A stretch of 64,000 nucleotides of DNA from Nitrobacter sp035546855 (lineage in GTDB: Bacteria; Pseudomonadota; Alphaproteobacteria; Rhizobiales; Xanthobacteraceae): contig DASZVY010000033.1 of the NCBI GenBank assembly GCA_035546855.1, forward strand, positions 62,001 through 126,000. Direction: 5' to 3'. Below, in pieces: positions 28,356 through 38,478 of this stretch. The notes under the pieces were generated by a model. The model was not told where the DNA came from. It did not search any database and worked only from the letters and a program-made list of their open reading frames with translations. Within the stretch, counting starts at the first letter, position 1. Each line of letters begins with the position of its first letter. The position numbers and the translations under genes are program-made.

Positions 28356-29231
28356 TCAACTCACTTTCGGCTGCTCGAATGCGAGCGTTGCGCCGAAGGC
28401 AACGTTTGGCGGAATGACCAGATGCTCACCGCGACGCGCGAACACGATGCCGTTTCGCCGCAGTACAGCCTCGGTCCGGTCGAGGTCGGTCACAGCCATG
28501 CGTAGACCATTGAGGAACATCCCCTCGCCCATCAGTGCGGGTTCAACGCCATAGCGGCCGCGAAACGCGGCCGGCTCAATCGCTTCGAGGGTGCTGTTCG
28601 ACATCGCAACCATGATGCCGCCCGTTTCCGTACTCGCGCTTCTGGCGCCTGTCAGAGCGGCGAGAAAGCGCTCATGCTCCGACGGTCGGGACGCGACCAT
28701 CACGGCACCCAGCACGTGCTGCGCACCGTTAGCGTGAATCTGAAATGCCGGATTCCAGAAATTCTCGGGATAGTGATGCTGACACACGGCGAACCGTACA
28801 TGCGGCGACGTCCGATCCTGCGCGAACGCCAACGAAAAGGCGAGTTTCACCGGCGACCCGTCCGGGCGAACACCCTCGCGCGCAAAATCGAAGGTCTTGT
28901 ATCCGCCGATTCCGGTGGCATCGAACGCGCGCGCGTCCGCCGTCGCGTCGCGGCTTTTCTGCAGCAGCATGGACAGTCCCTGCCGCTCCGACAGAAAGGC
29001 ACGATGATAGGAGCCGAACGAAAACACATCTTCAGCGGCTGGCGGAATCTTGTCCGGCTCCGCGACCGTCAATAGCTCGAAATAAAATCCATCGAGCTGG
29101 ACGATACGGTTGTGCGTGCCGAACGGATGCCGGTTGCGCACGCCGACCATGAAGCCGGCGCGCTCGTAGAACGCCGCGGCCGCGTCGAGGTCGCGGACCG
29201 CATGCACGATATGGTCGAGACCGTCAGGCAT
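28356..29231 (-). CDS. VOC-family (glyoxalase-like) protein
   Basis: A 291-residue protein whose N-terminus, GLDHIVHAVRDLDAAAAFYE, is the first beta-alpha module of the vicinal oxygen chelate fold. His/Glu metal-ligand candidates lie in LDHIVH and FYFELLTV. A second module starts near residue 140 (VRFAVCQHHYPENFW). The overall layout resembles the Glyoxalase_3 type. The enzymatic activity is unknown. It lies 21 bp after the NIPSNAP gene and 46 bp before kdsA on the same strand. A GC-rich hairpin (CCGGGA / TCCCGG at 28337-28353) lies just past its stop. Confidence 0.8.
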   Translation of the reverse strand: MPDGLDHIVHAVRDLDAAAAFYERAGFMVGVRNRHPFGTHNRIVQLDGFYFELLTVAEPDKIPPAAEDVFSFGSYHRAFLSERQGLSMLLQKSRDATADARAFDATGIGGYKTFDFAREGVRPDGSPVKLAFSLAFAQDRTSPHVRFAVCQHHYPENFWNPAFQIHANGAQHVLGAVMVASRPSEHERFLAALTGARSASTETGGIMVAMSNSTLEAIEPAAFRGRYGVEPALMGEGMFLNGLRMAVTDLDRTEAVLRRNGIVFARRGEHLVIPPNVAFGATLAFEQPKVS

Positions 29232-29252
29232 CCGCCGCGCGGTTCCCTTCGC

Positions 29253-29579
29253 CTATTTCACCGACGAGAATGCGGTCGGCTGCAGGAACTGGTTGACGAT
29301 GTTGCCGACGATCTGCCCGTCTTCCTCTGTCTTGGCCCGCGCGGCGATCCAATCCGGATCGGTCTGGAATGCCGTCCACTTCTTCTCGCGGTCCGCCATC
29401 GAGTCCCATGCGAGCAGGTAGGTCAATTCCTGGTTGGATTCCCCGACGAGGGTCGTGAAGAACCCGGCCTGCTTGATGCCGTGCTTGTCCCATAATTTCA
29501 GCGTGGTGGTCTCAAAGCGCTTCAGAAGCGCCGGAAGACGGCCCGGCACGCACCGATAGACGCGCATTTCATAAATCAT
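29253..29579 (-). CDS. NIPSNAP-family protein
   Basis: A 108-residue ferredoxin-like dimeric alpha/beta barrel protein. It starts MIYEMRVYRCVPGRLPALL and contains ELTYLLAWDSMADREKKW, a typical NIPSNAP pattern. I chose the ATG at 29579 because AGGA lies 7 bases upstream. Another ATG two codons earlier sits directly against the Shine-Dalgarno and is less likely. The function is unknown; such proteins are often encoded beside catabolic enzymes. It is followed by the VOC gene, and the two probably form a small operon. Confidence 0.85.
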   Translation of the reverse strand: MIYEMRVYRCVPGRLPALLKRFETTTLKLWDKHGIKQAGFFTTLVGESNQELTYLLAWDSMADREKKWTAFQTDPDWIAARAKTEEDGQIVGNIVNQFLQPTAFSSVK

Positions 29580-29779
29580 GGACATTTCCTTTTCTTTTTG
29601 GGCTTTCGCGCGGGTCTTATAGACCACGCCGCCGCCGCTGTCGCGGCGCACTTGTCATGCCGGATCGGCGACACGACAACCGGCAGCGCCATCGTCGCGG
29701 GAGGCCATGGCATCTTCATCAACGGCAGGCCGATCGCGCGTCAGGGCGAGCAGGCGTCGGGGTGTGCGAAGTAAGTCTC
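29580..29779. other. Intergenic DNA upstream of the NIPSNAP gene
   Basis: About 200 bp between the NIPSNAP start and the palindromic repeat. Apart from the NIPSNAP ribosome-binding site (AAGGA at about 29588) I see no gene or clear signal. Short open frames here lack ribosome sites and family similarity. Confidence 0.5.
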
Positions 29780-29884
29780 CGTCATTGCGAGGAGCTCAAG
29801 GGCAACGCGTAGCGTTGTCCCGGAGTGACGAAGCAATCCAGATACTCGAACGAGCTGGATTGCTTCGCTTCGCTCGCAATGACG
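29780..29884. repeat. Palindromic intergenic repeat element (about 105 bp, REP/RPAL-like)
   Basis: Perfect 12-bp outer arms, CGTCATTGCGAG at 29780-29791 and CTCGCAATGACG at 29873-29884, enclose 12-bp inner arms, GAAGCAATCCAG at 29830-29841 and CTGGATTGCTTC at 29855-29866. A third hairpin lies between them (GGCAACGC, then GCGTTG, at about 29801-29817). The wording of the arms is that of short palindromic elements I know as dispersed in Bradyrhizobium-group genomes. It lies just beyond the pyrG stop and might serve as a transcription or mRNA-stability boundary. Confidence 0.8.
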
Positions 29885-29928
29885 AAACAATATGGCTTGT
29901 TGCAGATTCCCCGCGATACGCCACGTGC

Positions 29929-31560
<1,632 letters not shown>

Positions 31561-31725
31561 GGGACTCAACCTTTAACGCTCCAATGCCGATTCGCCAAAA
31601 CGAATCACGATTGCCATCCGGATGCCGAATGGCCTGTGGGTGACTTCAAAATCCAAACGATTGCAGCCTCTTGAGAGAGACTACTGATGCAGGGCGCCAA
31701 CTTGCGTCCTGCATAGGACCCCGCT

Positions 31726-32115
31726 TTATTGCGACTGCGGAGCCTGCGGGCCGGCAGGAGCCGGCGCCTGCTGCTGCTCGGACTTCTTCAGGGAATCCAG
31801 AAGACCGCCGCTGGTCGGCGGCGCAACCGGCGTTGGGCCGCCCGCAGGTTGCGACTGCGAGGTCGGCAAGGTGCCCAGAATTGAGGTCGAGCCGTTGCTG
31901 TAACCGGCGAGCCAGGACAGGACGAGGCTGGTGAGGAAAAAGCCGGCGGCAAGAATGGCCGTGGTGCGGGTCAGAAGGTTCGCGGTGCCGCGGCTCGACA
32001 TGAATCCGGCGCCGCCGCCCATCCCGAGACCGCCGCCTTCGGACTTCTGCAGCAGGACGACGCAGATCAGCGCCGCGACGATCATCAGGTGGAGCACAAT
32101 AATAACGGTCTGCAT
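31726..32115 (-). CDS. secG: Preprotein translocase subunit SecG
   Basis: A 129-residue inner-membrane protein of the SecYEG channel. Two hydrophobic segments (about 3-22 and 52-70) flank the conserved cytoplasmic loop LLQKSEGGGLGMGGG and FMSSRGTANLLTRTTA. A long Pro/Gln/Ser-rich C-terminal tail from about 75 is common in alphaproteobacterial SecG. It lies between tpiA and pyrG on the same strand with gaps of about 165-216 bp, so it may have its own promoter. Confidence 0.93.
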   Translation of the reverse strand: MQTVIIVLHLMIVAALICVVLLQKSEGGGLGMGGGAGFMSSRGTANLLTRTTAILAAGFFLTSLVLSWLAGYSNGSTSILGTLPTSQSQPAGGPTPVAPPTSGGLLDSLKKSEQQQAPAPAGPQAPQSQ

Positions 32116-32209
32116 CGCGGCCTTCCATCACAAGCGTGCCCGCGCCGGACGGCCGGCTGCATGACAGACCTTGCGGGGTTTGAAGTTGCGGGTGTCCTAC
32201 ACGATCGAA

Positions 32210-32228
32210 TCGGGGTTTGCCACCCCGA
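32210..32228 (-). terminator. Hairpin between tpiA and secG
   Basis: TCGGGGT at 32210-32216 and ACCCCGA at 32222-32228 form a perfect 7-bp stem with a 5-base loop, about 100 bp past the tpiA stop and before secG. There is no U-run, so it could be a terminator or an mRNA 3' hairpin. Confidence 0.3.
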
Positions 32229-32331
32229 ACCATCGTTCTCTGCGTGACGCGAGACACTTAGGGACCGGCCGCCGCCAAGTCCAGACGCCCGCTGCCGATT
32301 TTGAGGGCGGCCGGCCCCGACGCACGACTCG

Positions 32332-33099
32332 CTAAGCGGCCTCGGATTTCGGCACGCCCGCCACGATTCCAAGAAAATCAGAGGCTTTGAGGCTGGCTCC
32401 CCCGACCAGCGCACCGTTGACATCGTGTACCGACAGCAGTTCCGCGGCGTTGGACGGCTTCACCGACCCGCCGTAAAGGATCCGTATGGCAGCCCCCTCG
32501 CCGTTAAATCGCCGTTTGAGCTGATCGCGGATAAAGCCGTGAACTTCCAGCACATCGGCCGCCGTGGGCGTGCGGCCCGTGCCGATGGCCCAGACCGGTT
32601 CATAGGCCACGACAACGCCGGCGGCGGTCGCCGCGTCCGGCAGCGATCCCGCCAATTGCCGCCCCACCACGTCGAGAGCCTTGCCGGCGTCCCGCTCAGC
32701 CTGCGTCTCGCCGACGCAGACGATCGCCGTCAGCCCCGCCCGCAGGGCCGCTTCGGCCTTCTGCCGCACGAGCGCATCGGTTTCCCCATGGTCGGCGCGC
32801 CGCTCGGAATGGCCGACGATCACGGCGGCGGCCCCGAGGTCGGCCAGCATCTCGGCGGAGATGTCGCCGGTGTGGGCTCCGGCGGCCCTGGGATGGCAAT
32901 CCTGGGCTCCGATGGCGATGCGCGTCCCGAGCGCCGCCACGGCCGCGCTCATCACCAGCGTCGCCGGCGGACAGATCAGGAGATCGGCCCGGCGCCAGAG
33001 GTCGCCGACCCCGGCGGCCATCTGGCTGATTTCCGCGATCGACGCCTTGACGCCGTTCATCTTCCAGTTTCCCGCGATCAGCGGCCGCATGTGACTCAT
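32332..33099 (-). CDS. tpiA: Triosephosphate isomerase
   Basis: A 255-residue TIM-barrel enzyme of glycolysis interconverting dihydroxyacetone phosphate and glyceraldehyde 3-phosphate. Catalytic residues are N11 and K13 (GNWKMNG), H97 (VGHSERR) and E167 (VAYEPVWAIGTG). The phosphate loop is LYGGSVKPSN with GASLKASDF near the end. It is full length. It diverges from the PpiD-like gene across 233 bp, which must hold both promoters. Confidence 0.97.
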   Translation of the reverse strand: MSHMRPLIAGNWKMNGVKASIAEISQMAAGVGDLWRRADLLICPPATLVMSAAVAALGTRIAIGAQDCHPRAAGAHTGDISAEMLADLGAAAVIVGHSERRADHGETDALVRQKAEAALRAGLTAIVCVGETQAERDAGKALDVVGRQLAGSLPDAATAAGVVVAYEPVWAIGTGRTPTAADVLEVHGFIRDQLKRRFNGEGAAIRILYGGSVKPSNAAELLSVHDVNGALVGGASLKASDFLGIVAGVPKSEAA

Positions 33100-33332
33100 G
33101 GAGCACCCATTCCTGATTGGAGAGATTACGAGCTAGCAGAGGTCCCCTGCGGAGGCCAGTTTTGCATGCCGTTACGGGATTTCGAGAGCCGACGCCGCGA
33201 CAACCTGTTGATCGGCCCGAGGTTGCGACCGCCCGCCGGCCACTTTATGATGCGTTATCAATTCGGTGACGTCCCTTTTGCGGTTCCCGCTGCGGGCACG
33301 ACCCGGCTCCCTCCTGAAAAAAAGACGGACCC

Positions 33333-35243
33333 ATGCTTCGAGGAATACGCAACGCCTCAACCAATTGGCTCGGCAAGACTATCATGTCCCTCGTGATGGG
33401 CTTGCTGATCGTTGCCTTCGGCATCTGGGGAATCGCAGACATCTTCCGGGGATTTGGGCAATCGAACCTGGCCAGCGTCGGCAGCACCGAGATTTCGATC
33501 GAGCAGTTCCGCCAGACCTATAACGACCGGCTGCAGCAGATCGGCCGCAGCCTCGGGCGGCCGCTGACGCCGGAGCAGGCCCGGACCTACGGCCTCGACC
33601 GTCAGGTGTTGCAGCAGATGATCGCCGAAGCCGCCCTCGACGAGGACGCGCGGCACAAGGGACTTGCCGTCTCCGATGCCGAGATCAAGCGACAGATCAT
33701 GAGCGACCCCAATTTCAAGGGCGCCAACGGCCAGTTCGACCCGAACAACTTCCTCGCCATGGTCAGGCAGTTCGGCTTCACCGAGCAGAGCTACGTCGCC
33801 GAGCAGCGGCGGGTGACGCTGCGCCGGGAGATCGCCGGGACCGTGATGTCGGGTCTCGTTCCCTCGCAGACCCTGATGCAGGCTTTGACCCGCTATCAGA
33901 ACGAGCAGCGGAGCTTCGACTACATCAAGCTGGGCGTCGCGCAGGCCGGTCCCATCGAGGCTCCCTCGCCCGAAGTGCTTTCAAAGTACTTCGACCAGCA
34001 CAAGGTGCAGTTCCGCGCGCCTGAATACCGCAAGATCGTGTTCACGGTGATGACCCCGGAGGAAATCGCCAAGGGGATCACGGTGTCCGACGCCGACGCG
34101 AGGAAGGCGTATGAGGAGCGCAAGGACAAACTGTCCACGCCGGAGCGGCGGGAAGTCTCGCAGATCATCTTCCCGAACATGGCCGACGCCCAGGCCGCGC
34201 GGACCAAGATCGACAACGGCGCCTCGTTCGACGACATCGCCAAGGAGCGGAAGCTCAGCCCGTCCGACGTCGACCTCGGCCTGATCTCCAAGCCCGAGAT
34301 CATCGACCCCGCGATCGCCAATGCGGCGTTCTCGCTGAAGACCGGCGAGGTCAGTCAGCCCGTCCAGGGCAAGTTCGGCGTTGCGCTGGTGAAGATCGGC
34401 AAGATCGAGCCGGGCAACCAGCCGAGCTATGACAGCGTGGCGGCCCAGTTGAAGCACGACATCGCGCTGGAGCGCGCCCGCGCCGCTGCCAACGACCTCC
34501 ACAACAAGATGGAGGACGAGCGCGGCGGCGGCGCCAGCATCGCCGAGGCCGCCAAGAAGCTCGGTCTGACCGCGGTCACCATCGACGCCGTCGACCGCTC
34601 CGGCCGTGGTCCCGACGGCAAGCCGGTGACCGGTCTGCCCGCCGGCGTCGACCTGATTTCGCAAGCCTTCGCCAGCGACGTCGGCGTCGACAACGAGGCG
34701 CTGCAGATCGGCAACAACGGCTTCGTCTGGTACGACGTGCTCGGCATCACGCCGTCGCGGGACCGCAAGCTCGACGAGGTCAAGGACCAGGTCGAGGCGC
34801 GCTGGCGCGACGACCAGATCACGAGCCGGCTGCGCGCCAAGGCGGCCGACATGGTTCAGAAGCTCGATCAGGGCGGCAAGCTCGCCGATCTCGCCAGCGC
34901 CGACGGCGTCAAGGTCGAGACCGTGTCCGGCATCAAGCGCGACGGCACGGCGAACGGACTGTCCAGCGCCGCGGTCGCCGCCGTATTCCGCAGCGGCAAG
35001 GACGCGGCGGGACAGGCGCCGGGCGCGACCGAGAGCGAATGGATCGTGTTCAGGCTCACCGGCATCACCGATCCGCCCGTCGACTTCGCCTCCGACGAGA
35101 TGAAGAAGCTGAAGGAGACCCTGCAGCGCGGCCTCGCGGACGAGGATGTCGGGCAGTATATCGCCAAGCTCGAAACCACCATCGGCACCTCCGTCAACGA
35201 GGCCGCCGTGGCGCAGGTCACCGGCGCCGCGAGCACCAACTGA
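33333..35243 (+). CDS. PpiD-like periplasmic peptidyl-prolyl isomerase/foldase
   Basis: A 636-residue protein: N-terminal membrane anchor at about 17-38 (TIMSLVMGLLIVAFGIWGI), then a SurA-N-like chaperone domain at about 40-190 (ISIEQFRQTYNDRLQQ, QQMIAEAALDEDA). A parvulin-type rotamase domain follows at about 255-360 (PERREVSQIIFPNMADAQAA, SFDDIAKE, FSLKTGEVSQPVQGKFGVAL), and then a second, degenerate C-terminal region. It would help fold exported proteins beside the Sec channel. It is first in the run to trpD, trpC and moaC, with 42 bp to trpD. The gene order tpiA/ppiD/trp is known in rhizobia. Confidence 0.92.
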   Translation: MLRGIRNASTNWLGKTIMSLVMGLLIVAFGIWGIADIFRGFGQSNLASVGSTEISIEQFRQTYNDRLQQIGRSLGRPLTPEQARTYGLDRQVLQQMIAEAALDEDARHKGLAVSDAEIKRQIMSDPNFKGANGQFDPNNFLAMVRQFGFTEQSYVAEQRRVTLRREIAGTVMSGLVPSQTLMQALTRYQNEQRSFDYIKLGVAQAGPIEAPSPEVLSKYFDQHKVQFRAPEYRKIVFTVMTPEEIAKGITVSDADARKAYEERKDKLSTPERREVSQIIFPNMADAQAARTKIDNGASFDDIAKERKLSPSDVDLGLISKPEIIDPAIANAAFSLKTGEVSQPVQGKFGVALVKIGKIEPGNQPSYDSVAAQLKHDIALERARAAANDLHNKMEDERGGGASIAEAAKKLGLTAVTIDAVDRSGRGPDGKPVTGLPAGVDLISQAFASDVGVDNEALQIGNNGFVWYDVLGITPSRDRKLDEVKDQVEARWRDDQITSRLRAKAADMVQKLDQGGKLADLASADGVKVETVSGIKRDGTANGLSSAAVAAVFRSGKDAAGQAPGATESEWIVFRLTGITDPPVDFASDEMKKLKETLQRGLADEDVGQYIAKLETTIGTSVNEAAVAQVTGAASTN

Positions 35244-35285
35244 GACCCTCGTCATGTCGCTCCAACCCACCTCCGAAAGCATCTG

Positions 35286-36299
35286 ATGGACGATCTCAAG
35301 GCCCTGATCGGCAAAGTCGCCACCGGCGCCACGCTGACGCGCGAGGAGGCATCGGCCGCCTTCGACAGCATGATGTCGGGCGAAGCGACGCCCTCGCAAA
35401 TGGGGGGTCTCCTGATGGCCCTGCGGGTGCGCGGCGAGACCGTCGACGAGATCACCGGCGCGGTCGCCGCGATGCGCTCCAAGATGCTGACGGTCGAGGC
35501 GCCGGCGAACGCCGTCGACGTGGTCGGCACCGGCGGCGACGGCTCCGGCTCGGTCAACGTCTCCACCTGCGCCGCATTCATCGTGGCGGGCGTCGGCGTC
35601 CCCGTCGCCAAGCACGGCAATCGCGCGCTGTCGTCGAAGTCCGGCGCGGCCGACTGCCTTGCGGCGCTCGGCGTCAAGATCGACCTCACGCCCGACGAGG
35701 TCGGTCGCTGCATCAGGGAAACGGGCATCGGCTTCATGTTCGCGCCGGCCCACCATCCGGCCATGAAGAACGTCGGTCCAACCCGTGTCGAGCTCGCGAC
35801 CCGCACCATCTTCAATCTGCTCGGGCCGCTCTCCAACCCGGCCGGCGTCAAGCGGCAGATGGTCGGGGTGTTCTCGCGGCAATGGGTGCAGCCGCTGGCA
35901 CAGGTGCTGAAGAACCTCGGCTCGGAATCGGCGTGGGTCGTGCACGGCTCCGACGGCCTCGACGAGATCACTCTCACCGGCCCGACATTCGTGGCCGCGC
36001 TTGAGAACGGCAACATCCGCGCGTTCGAGGTCACGCCGGAGGACGCCGGGTTGTCCCGCGCCGGCGGCGAGGCTCTGAAAGGCGGCGATGCCGAGGCCAA
36101 TGCCGCCGCACTGCGCGCCGTGCTCGAAGGTGAGCGCAACGCCTATCGCGACGTCGCGCTGCTCAATGCCGCCGCGGCATTGATCGTCGGCGGCAAGGCG
36201 AAGGACTTCAAGGAGGGCGTGGCGCTCGGCGCCCGGTCGCTCGACAGCGGCGCCGCCAGGGAGCGCCTGACGCGGCTGATCGCGGTCTCCAACGGTTGA
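35286..36299 (+). CDS. trpD: Anthranilate phosphoribosyltransferase
   Basis: A 337-residue second enzyme of tryptophan synthesis, joining anthranilate to PRPP. The PRPP loop VGTGGDGSGSVNVST lies at about 79-93. The motifs KHGNRALSSKSGAADCLAALG and FMFAPAHHPAMKNVGPTR and the hinge NLLGPLSNPAG are all present. It is 10 bp before trpC and probably translationally linked to it. trpE and trpG are not here; in this group they are usually a fused gene elsewhere. Confidence 0.97.
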   Translation: MDDLKALIGKVATGATLTREEASAAFDSMMSGEATPSQMGGLLMALRVRGETVDEITGAVAAMRSKMLTVEAPANAVDVVGTGGDGSGSVNVSTCAAFIVAGVGVPVAKHGNRALSSKSGAADCLAALGVKIDLTPDEVGRCIRETGIGFMFAPAHHPAMKNVGPTRVELATRTIFNLLGPLSNPAGVKRQMVGVFSRQWVQPLAQVLKNLGSESAWVVHGSDGLDEITLTGPTFVAALENGNIRAFEVTPEDAGLSRAGGEALKGGDAEANAAALRAVLEGERNAYRDVALLNAAAALIVGGKAKDFKEGVALGARSLDSGAARERLTRLIAVSNG

Positions 36300-36309
36300 G
36301 GGCAATGGC

Positions 36310-37128
36310 GTGGCCGACATCCTGACCAAGATCGAAGCCTACAAGCGCGAGGAGATCGCGAGCGCAAAGCGGGTCCGCTCCCTGAGCGAACTGACCGCCG
36401 CCGCCAGGGCGGCGCCGCCGCCGCGCGGCTTCGTCCGCGCCATCCGCGCCAAGCACGCGGGCGGCGACCATGCGCTGATCGCCGAGATCAAGAAAGCCTC
36501 CCCGTCGAAGGGACTGATCCGCGCCGACTTCGACCCGCCGTCGCTGGCGTGCGCCTACGAGGCCGGTGGAGCCGCCTGCCTGTCGGTCCTGACCGACACG
36601 CCCTCGTTCCAGGGCCATCTGGATTTCATGGTCGCCGCGCGCGCTGCGACCGCGTTGCCGGTGCTGCGCAAGGACTTCATGTTCGACGTCTACCAGGTGG
36701 TGGAGGCCCGCGCCCACGGCGCTGACTGTATCCTTATCATCATGGCCGCGCTCGATGACGCCGCAGCGAAAGATATCGAGGACACGGCGCTCGACCTCGG
36801 CATGGACGTGCTGATCGAGATTCACAGCCGCGAGGAACTGGATCGCGCCCTTGCGCTGCGCTCACCGATGATCGGCGTCAACAACCGCAACCTGCGCACC
36901 TTCGAGACCACGCTCGCGACCAGCGAAGCGCTGGCGCCGCTCATTCCAAAGGACCGCCTGACGGTCGGCGAAAGCGGCATCTTTGCCCCGGCCGACCTCG
37001 CGCGGCTGGAGCGTGTCGGCATGTCGACCTTCCTCGTCGGCGAAAGTCTGATGCGGCAGGCGGACGTCGCCGCCGCGACCCGCACGCTGCTGACGCGCGC
37101 GCAGCCGCCGCACGCCGCGAACGCGTGA
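36310..37128 (+). CDS. trpC: Indole-3-glycerol phosphate synthase
   Basis: A 272-residue TIM-barrel enzyme converting carboxyphenylamino-deoxyribulose phosphate to indole-3-glycerol phosphate. Active-site motifs are IAEIKKASPSKGLIRADF, SVLTDTPSFQGHLDFM, VLRKDFMFDVYQV, GVNNRNLRTFE and VGESGIFAPADLARLE. The start is GTG at 36310 (VADILTKIEAYKREE) with GAGGG about 9 bases upstream. An ATG five bases earlier is out of frame and stops at once. Its stop overlaps a GTG in the moaC frame. Confidence 0.96.
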   Translation: MADILTKIEAYKREEIASAKRVRSLSELTAAARAAPPPRGFVRAIRAKHAGGDHALIAEIKKASPSKGLIRADFDPPSLACAYEAGGAACLSVLTDTPSFQGHLDFMVAARAATALPVLRKDFMFDVYQVVEARAHGADCILIIMAALDDAAAKDIEDTALDLGMDVLIEIHSREELDRALALRSPMIGVNNRNLRTFETTLATSEALAPLIPKDRLTVGESGIFAPADLARLERVGMSTFLVGESLMRQADVAAATRTLLTRAQPPHAANA

Positions 37129-37136
37129 CAACCGTC

Positions 37137-37649
37137 ATGGCCCGCAAATCAAAAAAGTCCGTCCTCACCCATATCGACGCCAGGGGCGAAGCGCGCATGG
37201 TCGACGTTTCGGCGAAGGCCGCCACCGAGCGGCTGGCGGTGGCCGAAGGTCTGGTCGTCATGACCCGGGCGACGCTGGCAATGATCGAGGGCGGCAACGC
37301 CAAAAAGGGCGATGTGCTCGGCACCGCGCGGATCGCCGGCATCATGGCCGCCAAGAGGACGTCGGATCTGATCCCGCTCTGCCATCCGCTGATGCTGTCG
37401 AAAGTCACGCTCGACATCGCGCCCGACAAGAAGATTCCGGGTTGCCGCGTCCGCGCCAGCGTCAAGGTCTCCGGCCCGACCGGGGTGGAGATGGAAGCCC
37501 TCACCGCCGTCTCGGTCGCATGCCTGACGATCTACGACATGATCAAGGCCGTCGAGCGCGGGGTGCGCATCGAGGGCATCCATCTCGTCGAAAAGAAGGG
37601 CGGCAAGTCGGGCCATTACCTGATGACGGACACGGGCGCGTCGAGATAA
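37137..37649 (+). CDS. moaC: Cyclic pyranopterin monophosphate synthase
   Basis: A 170-residue second-step enzyme of molybdenum cofactor synthesis. Motifs are THIDARGEARMVDVSAKA, GNAKKGDVLGTARIAGI, AAKRTSDLIPLCHPL, VEMEALTAVSVACLTIYDM and the C-terminal KKGGKSGHYL. The ATG at 37137 is preferred; a GTG at 37125 overlapping the trpC stop would add four residues. Co-transcription of moaC with trpC, and the moeA gene 2.7 kb downstream, suggest a Moco cluster interrupted by three unrelated genes. Confidence 0.96.
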   Translation: MARKSKKSVLTHIDARGEARMVDVSAKAATERLAVAEGLVVMTRATLAMIEGGNAKKGDVLGTARIAGIMAAKRTSDLIPLCHPLMLSKVTLDIAPDKKIPGCRVRASVKVSGPTGVEMEALTAVSVACLTIYDMIKAVERGVRIEGIHLVEKKGGKSGHYLMTDTGASR

Positions 37650-37657
37650 CGGCTCAC

Positions 37658-38056
37658 TCAATGAAAGAGCGGATGGTCCTGTCCCTGCGTGGACGGAGGA
37701 GCGGCCGTCTTTTCGTCGTCTCCGATGCTGGACGTCAACATCAGCTCCAGCCCGGCCATGAACGCAACCACGATGCCGATGCCGATGCTGACATGCATCG
37801 CGCGGGTGTGGGTAAATCCCAACAGCCACGGCGAGGCGATCAGCCAGAGACCGAGAAAGAGGTTGGCCCACTCGTCCCAGCGGGTGAATGCTGCAATCGC
37901 GCCAAGCGAGATCACGGCAATCGCCGCCCCGCTGATCCAGAGATCCATTTCCGTCGCCGTTTTCGTCAGCGACAGAAACCACGGCGCCGCGAACAACACG
38001 AGCGCAAGCACCAGGTTATAAATATCGAGAACCGCTTCGCTTCGCCACTTCAGCAT
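37658..38056 (-). CDS. SPW-repeat membrane protein
   Basis: A 132-residue protein with four hydrophobic segments. It has the paired SPW-type motifs AAPWFLSLT at about 24-32 and ASPWLLGFT at about 74-82, which define the SPW family of small integral membrane proteins. The N-terminus MLKWRSEAVLDIYN is typical. ATG 38056 has a strong GGGAGGTG ribosome site; a GTG two codons upstream is less likely. The function is unknown. It is convergent with moaC (8 bp between the stops), and a possible decayed small gene lies just upstream on the same strand. Confidence 0.85.
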   Translation of the reverse strand: MLKWRSEAVLDIYNLVLALVLFAAPWFLSLTKTATEMDLWISGAAIAVISLGAIAAFTRWDEWANLFLGLWLIASPWLLGFTHTRAMHVSIGIGIVVAFMAGLELMLTSSIGDDEKTAAPPSTQGQDHPLFH

Positions 38057-38095
38057 GGTCACCTCCCTTGACGATGGCTTTCAGAGTGCGGGCTT

Positions 38096-38226
38096 TCAGA
38101 GCGCGGTCCGCGGCGACGCATGATCGCCGTCAGCCGCCTTGCCGGCATAGTCGGTCCACCGCGCGGCGAAGCCGACCCTGTTGTTCGGGAAGCGGAAGCG
38201 GCGACAGGGATATCGAGCGTGGTCAT
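38096..38226 (-). pseudogene. Possible frameshifted small gene upstream of the SPW gene
   Basis: An ATG at 38226 has a strong ribosome site (GGAGGA, spacing 7) and opens MTTLDIPVAAS. About 10 codons later the coding-like frame seems to shift by one base into a frame ending at 38096 (FRFPNNRVGFAARWTDYAGK, then AADGD), where about 30 of 34 codons end in G or C, as in real genes here. It could be a decayed gene of about 43 codons or a sequence error. I do not recognise a family, and chance is not excluded. Confidence 0.25.
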
Positions 38227-38478
38227 GGACACGTCCTCCGCAACACGGCATCCCCGATTCCGACTGCGGCTTTTCCGGACAAACGCGCGGGATCCGCTCC
38301 GGTTCCATGGACGGCACAGACTTCAGGCAGAGCATTTCGTCTCGCCGGTTTGAAGCTCCAGGGCCTGCCGGCAATGCCGTGCCGGCCCGCCTCCCGCAGC
38401 CGCCCCGCCGGGTCCATTATTCTCGAATTAACGTTCCTCACACATGGTGTCCGCCGGACCGCCGTCCCGGAACGAGAT
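38227..38478. other. Intergenic region upstream of the DUF2336 gene
   Basis: About 250 bp. Open frames in several directions pass through it but none has both a ribosome site and coding-like codon use. AT-richer DNA at about 38414-38440 could hold the promoter for the DUF2336 gene. Nothing else is seen. Confidence 0.4.

Noticed and set aside
35254..35286. A 10-codon open frame ending in TGATG overlap with trpD, considered as a trp leader peptide
   Set aside because: It contains no Trp codon and no attenuator hairpin is visible, so at most it aids translational coupling.
33981..36329. A 782-codon open frame on the minus strand across the PpiD-like gene and trpD
   Set aside because: It is antisense to two well-supported genes, has Arg/Asp/Gly-rich composition typical of a shadow of high-GC3 coding DNA, and shows no family motif.
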